Below are positions 46,052-55,225 of a stretch of DNA of 64,000 nt, piece by piece. How positions within the stretch are numbered: the first letter of the stretch is position 1; each line of letters opens with the position of its first letter. The translations under genes were made by a program, and so were the position numbers. Location of the stretch: positions 16,817 through 80,816 of the forward strand of contig NZ_MCRI01000009.1 in the NCBI RefSeq assembly GCF_001720165.1. Direction: 5' to 3'. The notes under the pieces were generated by a model. That model made no database searches. It saw only the letters and a list, made by a program, of their open reading frames with translations, and had not been told where the DNA came from. This DNA is from Methylophaga muralis. GTDB taxonomy: Bacteria > Pseudomonadota > Gammaproteobacteria > Nitrosococcales > Methylophagaceae.

Positions 46052-47235
46052 CAGGGTTTTTTAATACCGGTCTCAGCCAGCAACAGTTTCTGGATGAATA
46101 TTGGCAAAAGAAACCCTTAGTGATCCGGCAGGCTTTTCCTTTGCCAGTCAGTGATCTTAGCCCAGATGATCTTGCAGCGTTTGCCAGTGAGGCAGAAGTC
46201 GAATCGCGCTTGATTGAAGAATTCGGTGAAAAGCCCTGGCAACTGCGTCACGGTCCATTTGACGACGAAGATTTTGCGGATTTGCCTGATACGCATTGGA
46301 CGTTACTAGTTCAGGACATGGATAAACATCATCCACCGTTACAGCAATTACTAACAGCATTTGAGTTTCTATCGGCCTGGCGCCGCGATGATTTGATGAT
46401 TAGTTACGCGCCTGAAGGTGGATCGGTCGGGCCACATACCGACAGTTATGATGTATTTCTGTTACAAGCTCAGGGAACCCGCCATTGGCAAATCAGTGAT
46501 AAGCCGTTAATTAATGCAACTTTCAGAGATGATACTGATTTACGCATACTGCAGCAGTTTTCAGCTGATCATGATTGGAAATTACAGCCGGGTGATATGC
46601 TCTATCTGCCTCCTCACTTTGCTCATCATGGCGTAGCTTTAAATCCATGTTTGACCTTTTCGATAGGATTCAGAGCCCCATCCCAATTACAGTTGCTTGA
46701 TGCTTTCAGTCACACTTTGTTAGAACAGGATGTTGCTGAACAACTTTATGCGGATGCTGATGTGGACGTTATTCACTCTGCAACTGAAATTGATGGCAGT
46801 GCAATCCAGCGCTTTCAAAATTTACTGTTCGAAACCATAAGTGATAATCAAGGTTTAATTGCTTTGGCGGTTGGGCGGCTGGTGACTGAAACTAAATCAA
46901 CTTTACAGGACTTAGCAGAAGAGTTTGTAACCGATAAACCGTCATTAGTTGAAGTGGATGAACGCTTTAATACGGGTGAGTATTTGCAACGCAACGTGTA
47001 TTTACGTTTCGCTTGGCATAATGATTCAGCAGGAGCATATATATTTGTGGCAGGGGAAGCTTATAACGTTGAGCTTGCCGCCGTGGAACAGCTTCCGTGG
47101 CTAACCACTAAAGCTCAAATCCATCAAACTGATTGGCAATCTATACGCAATTTCCCAAAATTAATGGATATCTGTTGTGAATTGATTGCGAGGGTGCCTG
47201 GTACTGGCCGGAAGATTTTGCCTGAGTTTATTTAG
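46048..47235 (+). CDS. roxA: 50S ribosomal protein L16 arginine hydroxylase RoxA (YcfD)
   Basis: This 395-aa 2-oxoglutarate/Fe(II) oxygenase of the JmjC-cupin type has iron ligands H130 and D132 in GPHTDSYDVF and H193 in LPPHFAHHG. N-terminal YWQKKPLVIRQAF is typical. E. coli YcfD hydroxylates an arginine of L16. A winged-helix-like C-terminal domain follows the cupin. Its end overlaps the convergent zinc-ribbon gene by 8 nt. Confidence 0.93.
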   Translation: MTGFFNTGLSQQQFLDEYWQKKPLVIRQAFPLPVSDLSPDDLAAFASEAEVESRLIEEFGEKPWQLRHGPFDDEDFADLPDTHWTLLVQDMDKHHPPLQQLLTAFEFLSAWRRDDLMISYAPEGGSVGPHTDSYDVFLLQAQGTRHWQISDKPLINATFRDDTDLRILQQFSADHDWKLQPGDMLYLPPHFAHHGVALNPCLTFSIGFRAPSQLQLLDAFSHTLLEQDVAEQLYADADVDVIHSATEIDGSAIQRFQNLLFETISDNQGLIALAVGRLVTETKSTLQDLAEEFVTDKPSLVEVDERFNTGEYLQRNVYLRFAWHNDSAGAYIFVAGEAYNVELAAVEQLPWLTTKAQIHQTDWQSIRNFPKLMDICCELIARVPGTGRKILPEFI

Positions 47236-47740
47236 TCTGCCGTTTGAATTCAGTATGGTGACATTTCGGACAAGGTGGAATGCGGCCGGTTTTTTTAAAG
47301 TGCATTTCTGTGCCACAAGAATTACACACTAATGTGCCGATGCCGGTAATTTCCCCAGTGTGATACTGCTGGGCCATTTGTGCTTGATTAGCCAATTGGC
47401 CGAGTTCCAGACGGGTCCGATCGGCAACTGAAGCAAATAATTCATAAAGCCGTTCTTCTACGAGTTGTAAATCGAAATTAAACCAGGTTGAAAATTCTTT
47501 TCCTGTGGTTTCAAGATATTCTGCTGCATCCTGTAAATCCCGCTCGACATAATAGGCAATCTTATCAGCTTCTTCTGCGGTCACTTCTCGTAGTTCAATT
47601 GCACGAAGTTTTGCCAATTCAATCCGCTGCTTAAGTGTGGGAACAGCATTCGCTTCAGCATCATCAAAAAAGTGATGAATGCGTTCCATCATTTTGTCAT
47701 AGGCGGCGGCGAACTTTTCTTCGAAGTTATTATCTGACAT
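47228..47740 (-). CDS. DUF1451 zinc-ribbon protein (YbeL-like)
   Basis: This 170-aa protein has a long helical N-terminal part (about 1-120) and a C-terminal zinc ribbon with CNSCG and CPKCH pairs (about 138-162). This is the DUF1451/YbeL arrangement. Function is unknown; it is soluble and probably nucleic-acid- or protein-binding. Confidence 0.88.
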   Translation of the reverse strand: MSDNNFEEKFAAAYDKMMERIHHFFDDAEANAVPTLKQRIELAKLRAIELREVTAEEADKIAYYVERDLQDAAEYLETTGKEFSTWFNFDLQLVEERLYELFASVADRTRLELGQLANQAQMAQQYHTGEITGIGTLVCNSCGTEMHFKKTGRIPPCPKCHHTEFKRQTK

Positions 47741-47810
47741 GACTTAACCCTTTATCTGATGCGGTTTTTAGGTTAACTTAGCACACATTAATCCAACGGA
47801 GGAAACCGTT

Positions 47811-48296
47811 TTGATCACAACACGCAAGCTATTGTTTGGCGGGTTTTTATTTTGTTTCAGCTTATTTTTGGCTGCTCTATATATGCAACATGTGATGGAG
47901 TTGGAGCCATGCCCATTATGCATTTTGCAACGTGTGTTAGTGATGGTTACCGGGGTGTTTTTCCTGATAGCGGCCATTCATAATCCGGCCAGAACAGGAA
48001 CCAGAATTTATGTAGGGTTGATCAGTTTATCGGCTTTATTGGGAGCATCGGTTTCAGCAAGACATGTCTGGCTGCAGAACCTTCCGGTTGATCAAGTACC
48101 AAGTTGCGGACCAGGAATGGGCTTTATTATGGAAAACTTTCCGCTGACCGATGCATTATCTTTGGTGTTAAGAGGTTCTGGAGAATGCGCCGAGGTTTCA
48201 TGGACATTTCTGAGCCTCAGTATTCCTGCATGGACGCTGCTTACATTTGTGGGGATGTTCGGCTTGGCAATTTTAGCTGCCTGGCGGCAGCAATAA
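47811..48296 (+). CDS. dsbB: Disulfide bond formation protein DsbB
   Basis: This 161-aa protein has four helices, CxxC in EPCPLCILQR (about 30-33), and the second redox pair C98 in VPSCGPG and C123 in SGECAEVSW. It reoxidises DsbA using quinone. Translation starts at TTG 47811, supported by a strong GGAGG 7 nt upstream. It is slightly shorter than E. coli DsbB but complete. Confidence 0.93.
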   Translation: MITTRKLLFGGFLFCFSLFLAALYMQHVMELEPCPLCILQRVLVMVTGVFFLIAAIHNPARTGTRIYVGLISLSALLGASVSARHVWLQNLPVDQVPSCGPGMGFIMENFPLTDALSLVLRGSGECAEVSWTFLSLSIPAWTLLTFVGMFGLAILAAWRQQ

Positions 48297-48337
48297 ACTG
48301 AAGTTGAATAACTAAGCTGGCGTTAGACTATATTGGA

Positions 48338-48556
48338 TTAACGGGCACGATAGACGATGCGGCCTTTGCTTAAATCGTAGGGAGTCAATTGAACAGTTAC
48401 TTTGTCGCCAGTGAGGATGCGGATATAGTTTTTACGCATTTTGCCGGAGATATGTGCTGTTACAACATGACCGTTTTCCAGCTCAACGCGGAAAGTAGTA
48501 TTAGGCATCGTGTCAATTACAGTGCCTTCGAATTCAATATGATCTTCTTTTGCCAT
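48338..48556 (-). CDS. infA: Translation initiation factor IF-1
   Basis: This 72-aa OB-fold protein begins [13 protein letters not shown], continues with [14 protein letters not shown], and ends [10 protein letters not shown]. It matches the near-invariant family length and sequence. It lies just downstream of the bpt-aat pair on the same strand, the common gammaproteobacterial order. Confidence 0.97.
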   Translation of the reverse strand: MAKEDHIEFEGTVIDTMPNTTFRVELENGHVVTAHISGKMRKNYIRILTGDKVTVQLTPYDLSKGRIVYRAR

Positions 48557-48604
48557 ACAGGTCTTAATTTACCAAACTATTAAAAGATCCATTTTGCCGT
48601 AAAA

Positions 48605-49318
48605 TCACTGATTATTCAAAGCTTTTTTATCAAAATTGCGCCATTGCCCGTCAAATTGTTGTAAAGCGGAGAATCGACTCTTATAACGCATTTTCGGACT
48701 ATCCCCAATCCAATAGCCTAAATACAGCCATGGCCGATTTTGTTGTTGTGCTAATTCGATCTGTTTCAATATAGCAAAGGTGCCTAATCCTCTTGCTGAA
48801 TAATCAGGATCAAAGAAAGTATAAAAAGCTGACGCTGCATCGGTGACAAAATCGGTAATGGCTACCGCAAGCAATTTGTCCCGGGTTCTAAATTCGATAA
48901 ATGCTGTATCGCTCCAGCTGCTGGTGAGAAACTGCAGATAGGTTTCTTTACTGGGATTATCCATTCCACCACCAGCATGTCTATGTGCGATATAGCGTTG
49001 ATAAAGATCATAGTGTTCCGCATTAAAAACAGCGGGTGTGATATTTACATACACATCATTATTATCACGTAAACATCGTCGTTGGCTGCGGTTCGGCTGA
49101 AAGCTATTTACATCTATTCTGACCGGAACACAGGCATCACATGCCGGACAAAATGGTCGATATACATGATCACCGCTGCGTCTGAATCCGTGTTGGATGA
49201 GCTGACTGTAAAGTGCGTTTGTCAGCGGTCGAAGAGGGTCGGGATAGATGTTTCGCGCCAGCCGGTCTTCAAGATATGAACAGGCATGCGGTCTGTCCTG
49301 ATAAAAATCAAGGCTCAT
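48605..49318 (-). CDS. bpt: Aspartate/glutamate leucyltransferase (Bpt; ATE1 family)
   Basis: This 237-aa product from ATG 49318 (MSLDFYQDRPHACSYL) has the N-terminal ATE region, the CPACDACVPVRI cysteines, GMDNPSKETYLQFL, and TFFDPDYSARGLGTFAILKQIELA. Bacterial Bpt adds leucine to proteins with N-terminal Asp or Glu, making them ClpS/ClpAP substrates. The start overlaps the aat stop by 11 nt; a longer frame to 49396 would overlap aat deeply and lacks family support. Confidence 0.93.
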   Translation of the reverse strand: MSLDFYQDRPHACSYLEDRLARNIYPDPLRPLTNALYSQLIQHGFRRSGDHVYRPFCPACDACVPVRIDVNSFQPNRSQRRCLRDNNDVYVNITPAVFNAEHYDLYQRYIAHRHAGGGMDNPSKETYLQFLTSSWSDTAFIEFRTRDKLLAVAITDFVTDAASAFYTFFDPDYSARGLGTFAILKQIELAQQQNRPWLYLGYWIGDSPKMRYKSRFSALQQFDGQWRNFDKKALNNQ

Positions 49319-50033
49319 AGTTAAATGGTGATGTGATGGTTTGCCAGTTGCCTGATTGGCCGGGTAAGGAGCACAGCTGCTGTACTTGGTGGACAAAGCT
49401 TTCTCTGGGCAGGGTCATTGCGCCAAGACGCGACAAATGCTCAGAATATACCTGACAGTCGATCAACGGATACCCCCACATTCTAAGCTGTCGGGCAAGG
49501 GCAACTAACGCAATTTTAGAAGCATTTGTTTGATAACTGAACATGGATTCACCAAAAAACATTTTGCCTATGGATACACCGTAAATACCACCAACCAGCT
49601 GTTCATCCTGCCAGCATTCTACACTGTGTGCATATCCGGCCTGATGTAGTGCTGTATAGGCCGCAATCATTTCGTTATGGATCCAGGTTTCATGTTGTTC
49701 AGCAGGTACTTTTGCTTGTCTGGGGGCCGCACAGGCCTGCATAACAGCTCCGAAATCTTGGTCAAATGTAATATGAAAAGGTTTCTGCCTTAGCGCTTTT
49801 TTTAAACTTTTACTGATATGCAGATTATCTGTTTGAAAGACCATACGTGGATTGGGGCTCCACCATAAAATGGGGTCATATGCATTAAACCAAGGGAAGA
49901 TCCCTTGTCGATAAGCATTCAACAACCGAGTGAGAGATAAATCGCCACCTGCAGCCAATAAGCCGTGAGAGGTGGCTTGGTCAACTGGTGGGAATGGACT
50001 ATCGGCAGATATACCTAACCAGCTGATAGCCAT
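49308..50033 (-). CDS. aat: Leucyl/phenylalanyl-tRNA-protein transferase
   Basis: This 241-aa protein begins with FPPVDQATSHGLLAAGGDLS, then AYRQGIFPWFN, WWSPNPR, SMFSYQTNASKIALVAL and DCQVYSEHLSRLGA, all diagnostic of Aat. It conjugates Leu or Phe to N-terminal Lys or Arg. Together with Bpt it supplies both arms of the N-degron pathway; clpA and clpS are not in the window. Confidence 0.95.
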   Translation of the reverse strand: MAISWLGISADSPFPPVDQATSHGLLAAGGDLSLTRLLNAYRQGIFPWFNAYDPILWWSPNPRMVFQTDNLHISKSLKKALRQKPFHITFDQDFGAVMQACAAPRQAKVPAEQHETWIHNEMIAAYTALHQAGYAHSVECWQDEQLVGGIYGVSIGKMFFGESMFSYQTNASKIALVALARQLRMWGYPLIDCQVYSEHLSRLGAMTLPRESFVHQVQQLCSLPGQSGNWQTITSPFNYEP

Positions 50034-50036
50034 TAA

Positions 50037-51215
50037 TTAATCATTCAGTTGTAAAGTAAGTTCTTTAGCCCAGAAAAGTGCATCAAGATATGCAGCCAAC
50101 AGTGCATCGGCACTCACAATAGAATAATCAATTGCGGACCAGTTGCCGCGCTCATAATTCAACACCTGATTGAGTGCCATGCCAGCGACACCTTCTTTGA
50201 GCAGCAGGGCGGAGTGCAATTCTTCACTTAGCGGCAAGTCTTGCAATAACACTTCAAGCGGTTTATCCATCAATGCATCAAGAGTAGAAAATAGGCCTGC
50301 AGCAAAAAACACATCGGCATGACCTTTGTAATATTTTGCTAGCAATTCACACATTCGTCCTCTAATCATGGCGGTAGTGCGTAGCTCATTAGGTTTGTTA
50401 TCGAGTCCAGACAGGCATAGCAGACTGGCCCAGGTTTTGATTTTGTTTTGGCCCAGCATCACAATGGCTTGTCGAGTGCTACCAACTTCACGAGGAAGAC
50501 CAAAAAAAGCAGAATTGATTAAACGCAGCAGTTTATAGCTTAAAGCAACATCTTGATTAATGATTTCAGCCAGTTCATCAACCTCAACTTCTGGGTCCTG
50601 TAACTTAACTAACAATTCCATTAAAGTTTGAGCAGCGGGAGCGATTTTTTTATCAAAACTGGTGTCGGGCAAGGTATAGAAAAAACCCTGCAACAAATCA
50701 ATATTGTGTAATTGGCACATGCTGAATTGGTTGGCTGCATTCACATTTAACGCGCATAAGACGGCATGCTGTTGACGCCATTTCGGTAAATTTGCGGATA
50801 ACTCGTCTGCAGAAAATACATCTAAATCAATCAATAAGGTTTGGCTTTCACCGACGGAAGATGTTGCGTTAGCAGCGTAGCTGACATGCGTAGACGCCGG
50901 TTTGGATAATGATTTTTCATTTGCTTCGATGATCAGATCAATACCGGGCATTGAATAATCAAAAAGTGCTTGTTGCCAGGATGCCGGGATAGTTAATAAG
51001 GTTTTTTGATTGTGATTAATCGCTTGCAGAATGTCAGAGAGCTGCGATAGGAATTCAGGAACTGGCGCATCCTCATCCAGCGTATTACCGTTGGTATCGA
51101 GAAATGTCAGATGGTAGCTATCCACATCAAGTTTTTTGGAAATAAACAACGGCTGGCGGTGAATGAGACCGTTAAAGTGTTTTAGTGAGTCGTATGCCGT
51201 GTAGATTTCCGTCAT
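50037..51215 (-). CDS. HDOD-domain protein with degenerate EAL-like N-terminus
   Basis: This 392-aa protein has an N-terminal region of about 190 residues that resembles a catalytically dead EAL fold (no EAL motif is visible). A HDOD domain follows (about 195-392) with LAEIINQDVALSYKLLRLINSAFFGLP and RQAIVMLGQNKIKTW. This YuxH-like architecture occurs in proteins linked to cyclic-di-GMP signalling and motility; no enzymatic activity is expected. It lies 3 nt before aat. Confidence 0.85.
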   Translation of the reverse strand: MTEIYTAYDSLKHFNGLIHRQPLFISKKLDVDSYHLTFLDTNGNTLDEDAPVPEFLSQLSDILQAINHNQKTLLTIPASWQQALFDYSMPGIDLIIEANEKSLSKPASTHVSYAANATSSVGESQTLLIDLDVFSADELSANLPKWRQQHAVLCALNVNAANQFSMCQLHNIDLLQGFFYTLPDTSFDKKIAPAAQTLMELLVKLQDPEVEVDELAEIINQDVALSYKLLRLINSAFFGLPREVGSTRQAIVMLGQNKIKTWASLLCLSGLDNKPNELRTTAMIRGRMCELLAKYYKGHADVFFAAGLFSTLDALMDKPLEVLLQDLPLSEELHSALLLKEGVAGMALNQVLNYERGNWSAIDYSIVSADALLAAYLDALFWAKELTLQLND

Positions 51216-51246
51216 GTAAATCCGCTCTTTTAAAAATTAGGTTCGA

Positions 51247-51846
51247 TTAATAGGTTTCTCTTCCAGAAAATGCATGAGAAAGTGTACCACTGTCAACATA
51301 CTCAAGTTCACCCCCCAATGGAATACCATGTGCCAAACGCGTCACATAAATGTCTCTTGCCCGAGCCAGTTCGCTGATGTAATGCGCTGTTGCCTGTCCT
51401 TCAACAGTAGGGTTAGTCGCCAGAATAACTTCAGTGACGGTTTTTTGTTCGAACCGTTCAATCAGAGCGGGTATGCCGAGCGCTTCAGGGCCAATACCAT
51501 CTAGCGGGGATAAATGACCAGTCAGCACAAAATATTGGCCTTTATAATTTGTTGCTTGCTCAATAGCTATAACGTCACTAGGCATTTCCACAATACACAG
51601 TTGATCTTGGCGGCGGGAACTGTCACTACAACGACTGCAAATATCAGATTCACTTAATATTCGGCAACGCTGGCAATGTTTTACATTCGCCAATGCTTTG
51701 CTCAACATTTCAGCCAGATGTTCGCCACCGCTACGGTCACGCTCCAGCAAATGAAATGTCATTCGCTGGGCTGATTTAGGTCCTACGCCGGGTAAACAGC
51801 GCAGAGCCTGAATCAGTTGATCAATACTGGGTCCGAGAGTTGCCAT
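51247..51846 (-). CDS. recR: Recombination mediator RecR
   Basis: This 199-aa protein has an N-terminal helix-hairpin-helix ([17 protein letters not shown]), zinc finger with CQRC and CSRC, and a Toprim domain ending in the Walker-B-like [15 protein letters not shown]. It loads RecA in the RecFOR pathway. It is third in the dnaX-ybaB-recR operon. Confidence 0.96.
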   Translation of the reverse strand: MATLGPSIDQLIQALRCLPGVGPKSAQRMTFHLLERDRSGGEHLAEMLSKALANVKHCQRCRILSESDICSRCSDSSRRQDQLCIVEMPSDVIAIEQATNYKGQYFVLTGHLSPLDGIGPEALGIPALIERFEQKTVTEVILATNPTVEGQATAHYISELARARDIYVTRLAHGIPLGGELEYVDSGTLSHAFSGRETY

Positions 51847-51855
51847 ATTTACGAA

Positions 51856-52164
51856 CTAGAAAGGCATCTTCATGCCAGGAGGCATCATACCGGCCATACG
51901 TTCCTGAGTCGTTTTCTCAACTTGTCTCACCGCATCATTAACTGCTGCGGCAATCAGATCTTCAAGCATGTCTTTATCATCCTGAAACAGGCTGTCTTCA
52001 ATGCTCACACGTTTTACATCATGTTTGCCAGTCATAGTGATTTGCACCATGCCACCACCCGCCTGACCGGTAACTTCTACTTGGGCCAGCTCTTCCTGGG
52101 CTTTTTGCATATTGGCCTGCATTTGCTGGGCCTGTTTCATCAGATTACCTAATCCACCTTTCAT
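51856..52164 (-). CDS. ybaB: YbaB/EbfC nucleoid-associated protein
   Basis: This 102-aa protein starts [16 protein letters not shown] and has [22 protein letters not shown], the YbaB/EbfC signature. A methionine- and proline-rich tail follows ([13 protein letters not shown]). It is a dimeric DNA-binding protein between dnaX and recR, the conserved position. AGGAG precedes the ATG. Confidence 0.95.
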   Translation of the reverse strand: MKGGLGNLMKQAQQMQANMQKAQEELAQVEVTGQAGGGMVQITMTGKHDVKRVSIEDSLFQDDKDMLEDLIAAAVNDAVRQVEKTTQERMAGMMPPGMKMPF

Positions 52165-52182
52165 AGGAGATCCTTTTTAAAG

Positions 52183-53958
52183 TTATAAGGGTTTAATTGT
52201 TGTGTCGATTATACGGGCATTAAATGCATTTTTGATCTGCTCAACTACCGGATCATTGTGTATGGCATCCACCGCATTTTGTTGAACTTCAGCAGCTTGT
52301 TGCGCACGTTCTGCAGCCAGTGTTGGCACATTTTCCGTGTCTGTTGCTTCCGTAAACACCAGTATGACTTCCACATTTAGCTGTTTACTGACTGCAGCTT
52401 GTAATTTAGCGACTGACTTTTCATTGGTCAGATGTTGTAATTCTGGTGCAACTGAAAGATAGATTTTTTGATTATCAGTACGGATGAACGCACAGTGATC
52501 GGCAAGCTGTCTGGCAAAAGCCGAGAGTTTTAACTGGGCGATCAAAGCCGTCCAGTTTGCCGTCGTTAAACTGACAAGCTGCTCTGCAGAGTCTGCTCCC
52601 GATAATTCTACTGCCGTTTTTTCAGGTTTATTTAAAGCTATAGAATCCGTTGGATGTTCAACCGGAGCCTCATTGATTTCCAATGGTGCTATGTCCGCTT
52701 GAGGTTTAGCTGTGTTTTGCGGTACTAATTCAGTTGCACGATTAATGGTGGTTTCTGGAGAATTGGCTGTTGGAATTGATTCTACAGTCGCATGTTCAGG
52801 TGCCATTGCAGGCACTGATTTGGAGTCAGCTTGCGGCTTTTTTACGGGGGGCTGCCCCAAATTGGCATTTACCGCTTGTGGTTGGAAGCTCAACATCCGC
52901 AACAAGGTCATTTCAAAACCACTACGTGGATCAGCCGCGTAAGGCATGTCGCGTTTACCATGCAAGGCAATCTGATATAGCAGTTGCACCGTTTCCGTGC
53001 TGAAAATATTAGCGAAATTCTGTAAAGCCGCGTCATCTTGCTGGTCAAGCGATTCTGCATCTGCAATCAATTGGATTGTTGCAATGCGCTGCAGACTGGT
53101 CATCAAGCCATCAAGTACCACAACAAAATCACGACCTAAGGAAGCAAGTTCGTCAGTATGTGCCAGCAGTGCTTTGGCATCTTTGGCTGCAAAGGCTTCG
53201 AGTAACTGAATCAATTGTTGCTGTGACACACTGCCCAGCATCTGGCTGACAATTTCAGCTGTTACCATTCCACCAGCAAAAGCAATCGCTTGGTCAAGAA
53301 GGCTCAACGCATCCCGCATACTGCCGTCGGCAGCAAAAGCAATCTGGTTTAATGCTTCAACTTCAAACTCAATGTTTTCTTGCTGCAGGATAAATGCCAG
53401 ATGGTCAGCGATTTGTTTGATATCCAGTCGCCGCAAATTGAATTGCAAACAGCGCGATAAAATCGTTACCGGCAGTTTTTGCGGATCGGTGGTGGCAAAC
53501 AAAAATTTAACGTGGGGAGGGGGTTCTTCCAGCGTTTTTAACAAGGCATTAAAACTGCTGGTAGACAGCATATGCACTTCGTCAATCAGATAGACTTTGT
53601 ATCTTCCGCGACTTGGCGCGTATTGAACATTATCGAGCAACTCACGGGTATCATCGACTTTGGTGCGCGATGCCGCATCCACTTCAATCAAATCTACAAA
53701 ACGTCCACTGTCGACTTCCACGCAGCTGTTACATACACCGCAGGGGGTTGAGCTGATGCCTTGTTCACAGTTGAGAGATTTAGCGAAGATTCTTGCTAAG
53801 GTTGTTTTGCCCACCCCACGAGTGCCTGCAAACAAAAACGCATGATGCAAACGATTTTGATCGAGACCGTTGATCAGCGCGCGTAATACATGCTGCTGGC
53901 CGACTACCTCGGCAAATTTTTTGGGGCGCCACTTGCGGGCCAGTACCAGATAACTCAT
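52183..53958 (-). CDS. dnaX: DNA polymerase III subunits tau/gamma
   Basis: This 591-aa product from MSYLVLARKWRP has Walker A GTRGVGKTT (45-53), zinc cysteines C64, C73, C76 and C79, DEVHMLS and the SRC sensor LSRCLQF. A variable low-complexity linker (about 360-490) leads to the tau C-terminal domain. In the linker the heptamer A AAA AAG (minus strand 52843-52837) sits in the correct phase at codons 372-374. A -1 shift there would add three residues and stop, giving a gamma-like product of about 377 aa. An upstream extension overlaps SRP RNA and is rejected. Confidence 0.95.
   Translation of the reverse strand: MSYLVLARKWRPKKFAEVVGQQHVLRALINGLDQNRLHHAFLFAGTRGVGKTTLARIFAKSLNCEQGISSTPCGVCNSCVEVDSGRFVDLIEVDAASRTKVDDTRELLDNVQYAPSRGRYKVYLIDEVHMLSTSSFNALLKTLEEPPPHVKFLFATTDPQKLPVTILSRCLQFNLRRLDIKQIADHLAFILQQENIEFEVEALNQIAFAADGSMRDALSLLDQAIAFAGGMVTAEIVSQMLGSVSQQQLIQLLEAFAAKDAKALLAHTDELASLGRDFVVVLDGLMTSLQRIATIQLIADAESLDQQDDAALQNFANIFSTETVQLLYQIALHGKRDMPYAADPRSGFEMTLLRMLSFQPQAVNANLGQPPVKKPQADSKSVPAMAPEHATVESIPTANSPETTINRATELVPQNTAKPQADIAPLEINEAPVEHPTDSIALNKPEKTAVELSGADSAEQLVSLTTANWTALIAQLKLSAFARQLADHCAFIRTDNQKIYLSVAPELQHLTNEKSVAKLQAAVSKQLNVEVILVFTEATDTENVPTLAAERAQQAAEVQQNAVDAIHNDPVVEQIKNAFNARIIDTTIKPL
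52837..52843 (-). promoter_or_regulatory. Candidate programmed -1 ribosomal frameshift site in dnaX
   Basis: The heptamer A AAA AAG is in the X XXY YYZ phase and identical to the E. coli dnaX slippery site. The -1 frame reads GCC GCA AGC TGA. A GTGCC/GGCAC hairpin begins about 21 nt downstream, and a GGGGC/GCCCC hairpin lies just upstream. Confidence 0.65.
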
Positions 53959-53993
53959 GTAGCTTGTCAGATACCCAATGTGGTCATAAGGGT

Positions 53994-54104
53994 GGTGACC
54001 CAAACCAGCCCAATCTCGGCGCCCGAGTCCGATGGCTGCGCTGCTCCCTTCCGGGCCTGACGTGGTAACCAACATATCGTCGCGAGGAGACCGGCTGGGC
54101 CACC
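53994..54104 (-). ncRNA. ffs: Small (4.5S) signal recognition particle RNA
   Basis: The minus strand contains the conserved SRP apical loop, GTCAGGCCCGGAAGGGAGCA. Arms GGTGGCCCA (54104 side) and TGGGTCACC (53994 side) close a hairpin of 111 nt, the normal length of bacterial 4.5S RNA. It binds Ffh for co-translational targeting. It lies 35 bp upstream of dnaX on the same strand, a common gammaproteobacterial arrangement. Confidence 0.95.
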
Positions 54105-54501
54105 ATAGAGTTGGCTATTCTATGCTTTTTTTGGCTTTAGTGCCATGCATCAAGCCAATAAAAAACGAGAAATTTAGAGAAGACAGCGTATGAAAATAAA
54201 CAGACCAACACATACACGCGCAAAAGATTATTTAGGGCATGACTTGAGGGTAAATCGATTGGTATAGAGAGGTGGTGTTTTGCTTAAGATGTTCTTGGCG
54301 TAACTAATTGAATTAAAATTAATTTAGTTACATTGGTTTAATTGGCGGAGAACGAGGGATTCTCGACGTTATCGACTAAGCTATTGATTTAATTCGATCC
54401 TGCGATTTCGGCCAACCTTGTTTTGTAGCATGTAAACGAGAGTGAAATAATAACTCATAACGGGCTTATTTGCGGTCTTTTGGTAATTTTATGCTTTTTG
54501 T
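54105..54501. other. AT-rich intergenic region between ffs and the accessory block
   Basis: About 400 bp without a credible gene. It must contain the ffs promoter near 54105-54150. An inverted pair TTGGCTT/AAGCCAA at about 54129-54160 has A/T tracts only on the wrong sides for a terminator. Nothing else was recognised. It marks the change from conserved housekeeping genes to the restriction region. Confidence 0.5.
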
Positions 54502-54891
54502 TCAGTTATAAGATTGTCGTACATGACTAAACACCGGTCCGGGCTTGTATTCACAGGAAAAGTTCTTCACTTCTTTAACTGGTCCCGAAAAACTGTCGTG
54601 AGTAAACAAAACTCCATAACTAGTATTAATAAATGTAGGCATGTAATTACTACTTCTAAAGTATGTGATTCGTTGTTCTTCAGTCTGTGTTGATCTAGAG
54701 CTTGCCATAAGAATATATCTATCAGGAGAATATTCCTCAATCAGAGCTATTCCAAAAGGACTCTTATTGACACTGTTTGCGAACTTCATTATTTCTGATG
54801 AGCATTCCGCAAGCAGAGATGAAAGCTGGTTATCTGAAAGGGATTTCATGTTTTGGCTCGTAAGAAGTCGTTCAGCTCTTTCTTTTTTCAT
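54502..54891 (-). CDS. Hypothetical protein
   Basis: This 129-aa product from ATG 54891 overlaps the upstream zinc-ribbon gene by 20 nt. It is soluble and basic. Recognisable features are limited to SLLAECSSEIMKFANSVNKSPFGIALIEEY and a tyrosine- and phenylalanine-rich C-terminus. No family was recognised. It is paired with the next gene and located beside the type I restriction operon, so it may belong to the accessory block. Confidence 0.5.
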   Translation of the reverse strand: MKKERAERLLTSQNMKSLSDNQLSSLLAECSSEIMKFANSVNKSPFGIALIEEYSPDRYILMASSRSTQTEEQRITYFRSSNYMPTFINTSYGVLFTHDSFSGPVKEVKNFSCEYKPGPVFSHVRQSYN

Positions 54892-55156
54892 CACGCTCTT
54901 TGGTGGCTTTGGCTTCTTCAATATTTTGTTGTTTTAAGAGTACTTTTTGTTCTTCAGCGAGCCTCTTTTTTTCGGGCATCTGATAGATACCATATGCTAT
55001 TACCAACAGCAGAATTAGACCTATCCACATCATGAGCCACGACCAATCATATGTGGCGGTTGAAGTTGATGTTGAAGGGTTAACACCACAGTGTTCACAT
55101 ACTGTTAATCGAGTTGAAGTGGCTTTTTTACAGTTAGGGCAAGCGATTATTGTCAA
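54872..55156 (-). CDS. Zinc-ribbon single-pass membrane protein
   Basis: This 94-aa protein has an N-terminal zinc ribbon (CPNC and CEHC pairs, residues 6-23), a Ser/Thr linker, one transmembrane helix (about 40-59) and a charged coiled tail rich in K and E. The start is TTG 55156. It overlaps the following unknown gene, suggesting coupling. Function is unknown. Confidence 0.55.
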   Translation of the reverse strand: MTIIACPNCKKATSTRLTVCEHCGVNPSTSTSTATYDWSWLMMWIGLILLLVIAYGIYQMPEKKRLAEEQKVLLKQQNIEEAKATKERDEKRKS

Positions 55157-55225
55157 GTGAAACTTCCATGTTCATAGCTAAAAATCTGTTTATATCACAG
55201 TAACTTCATTCCTTGAATAAAGAAT

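Noticed and set aside
53959..54075. N-terminal extension of DnaX
   Set aside because: The extra codons overlap the SRP RNA gene; DnaX homologues start at MSYLVLARKWRP.
54105..54180. Intrinsic terminator upstream of ffs
   Set aside because: TTGGCTT/AAGCCAA can pair, but the A/T tracts are placed so that no U-tail follows the stem on either strand.
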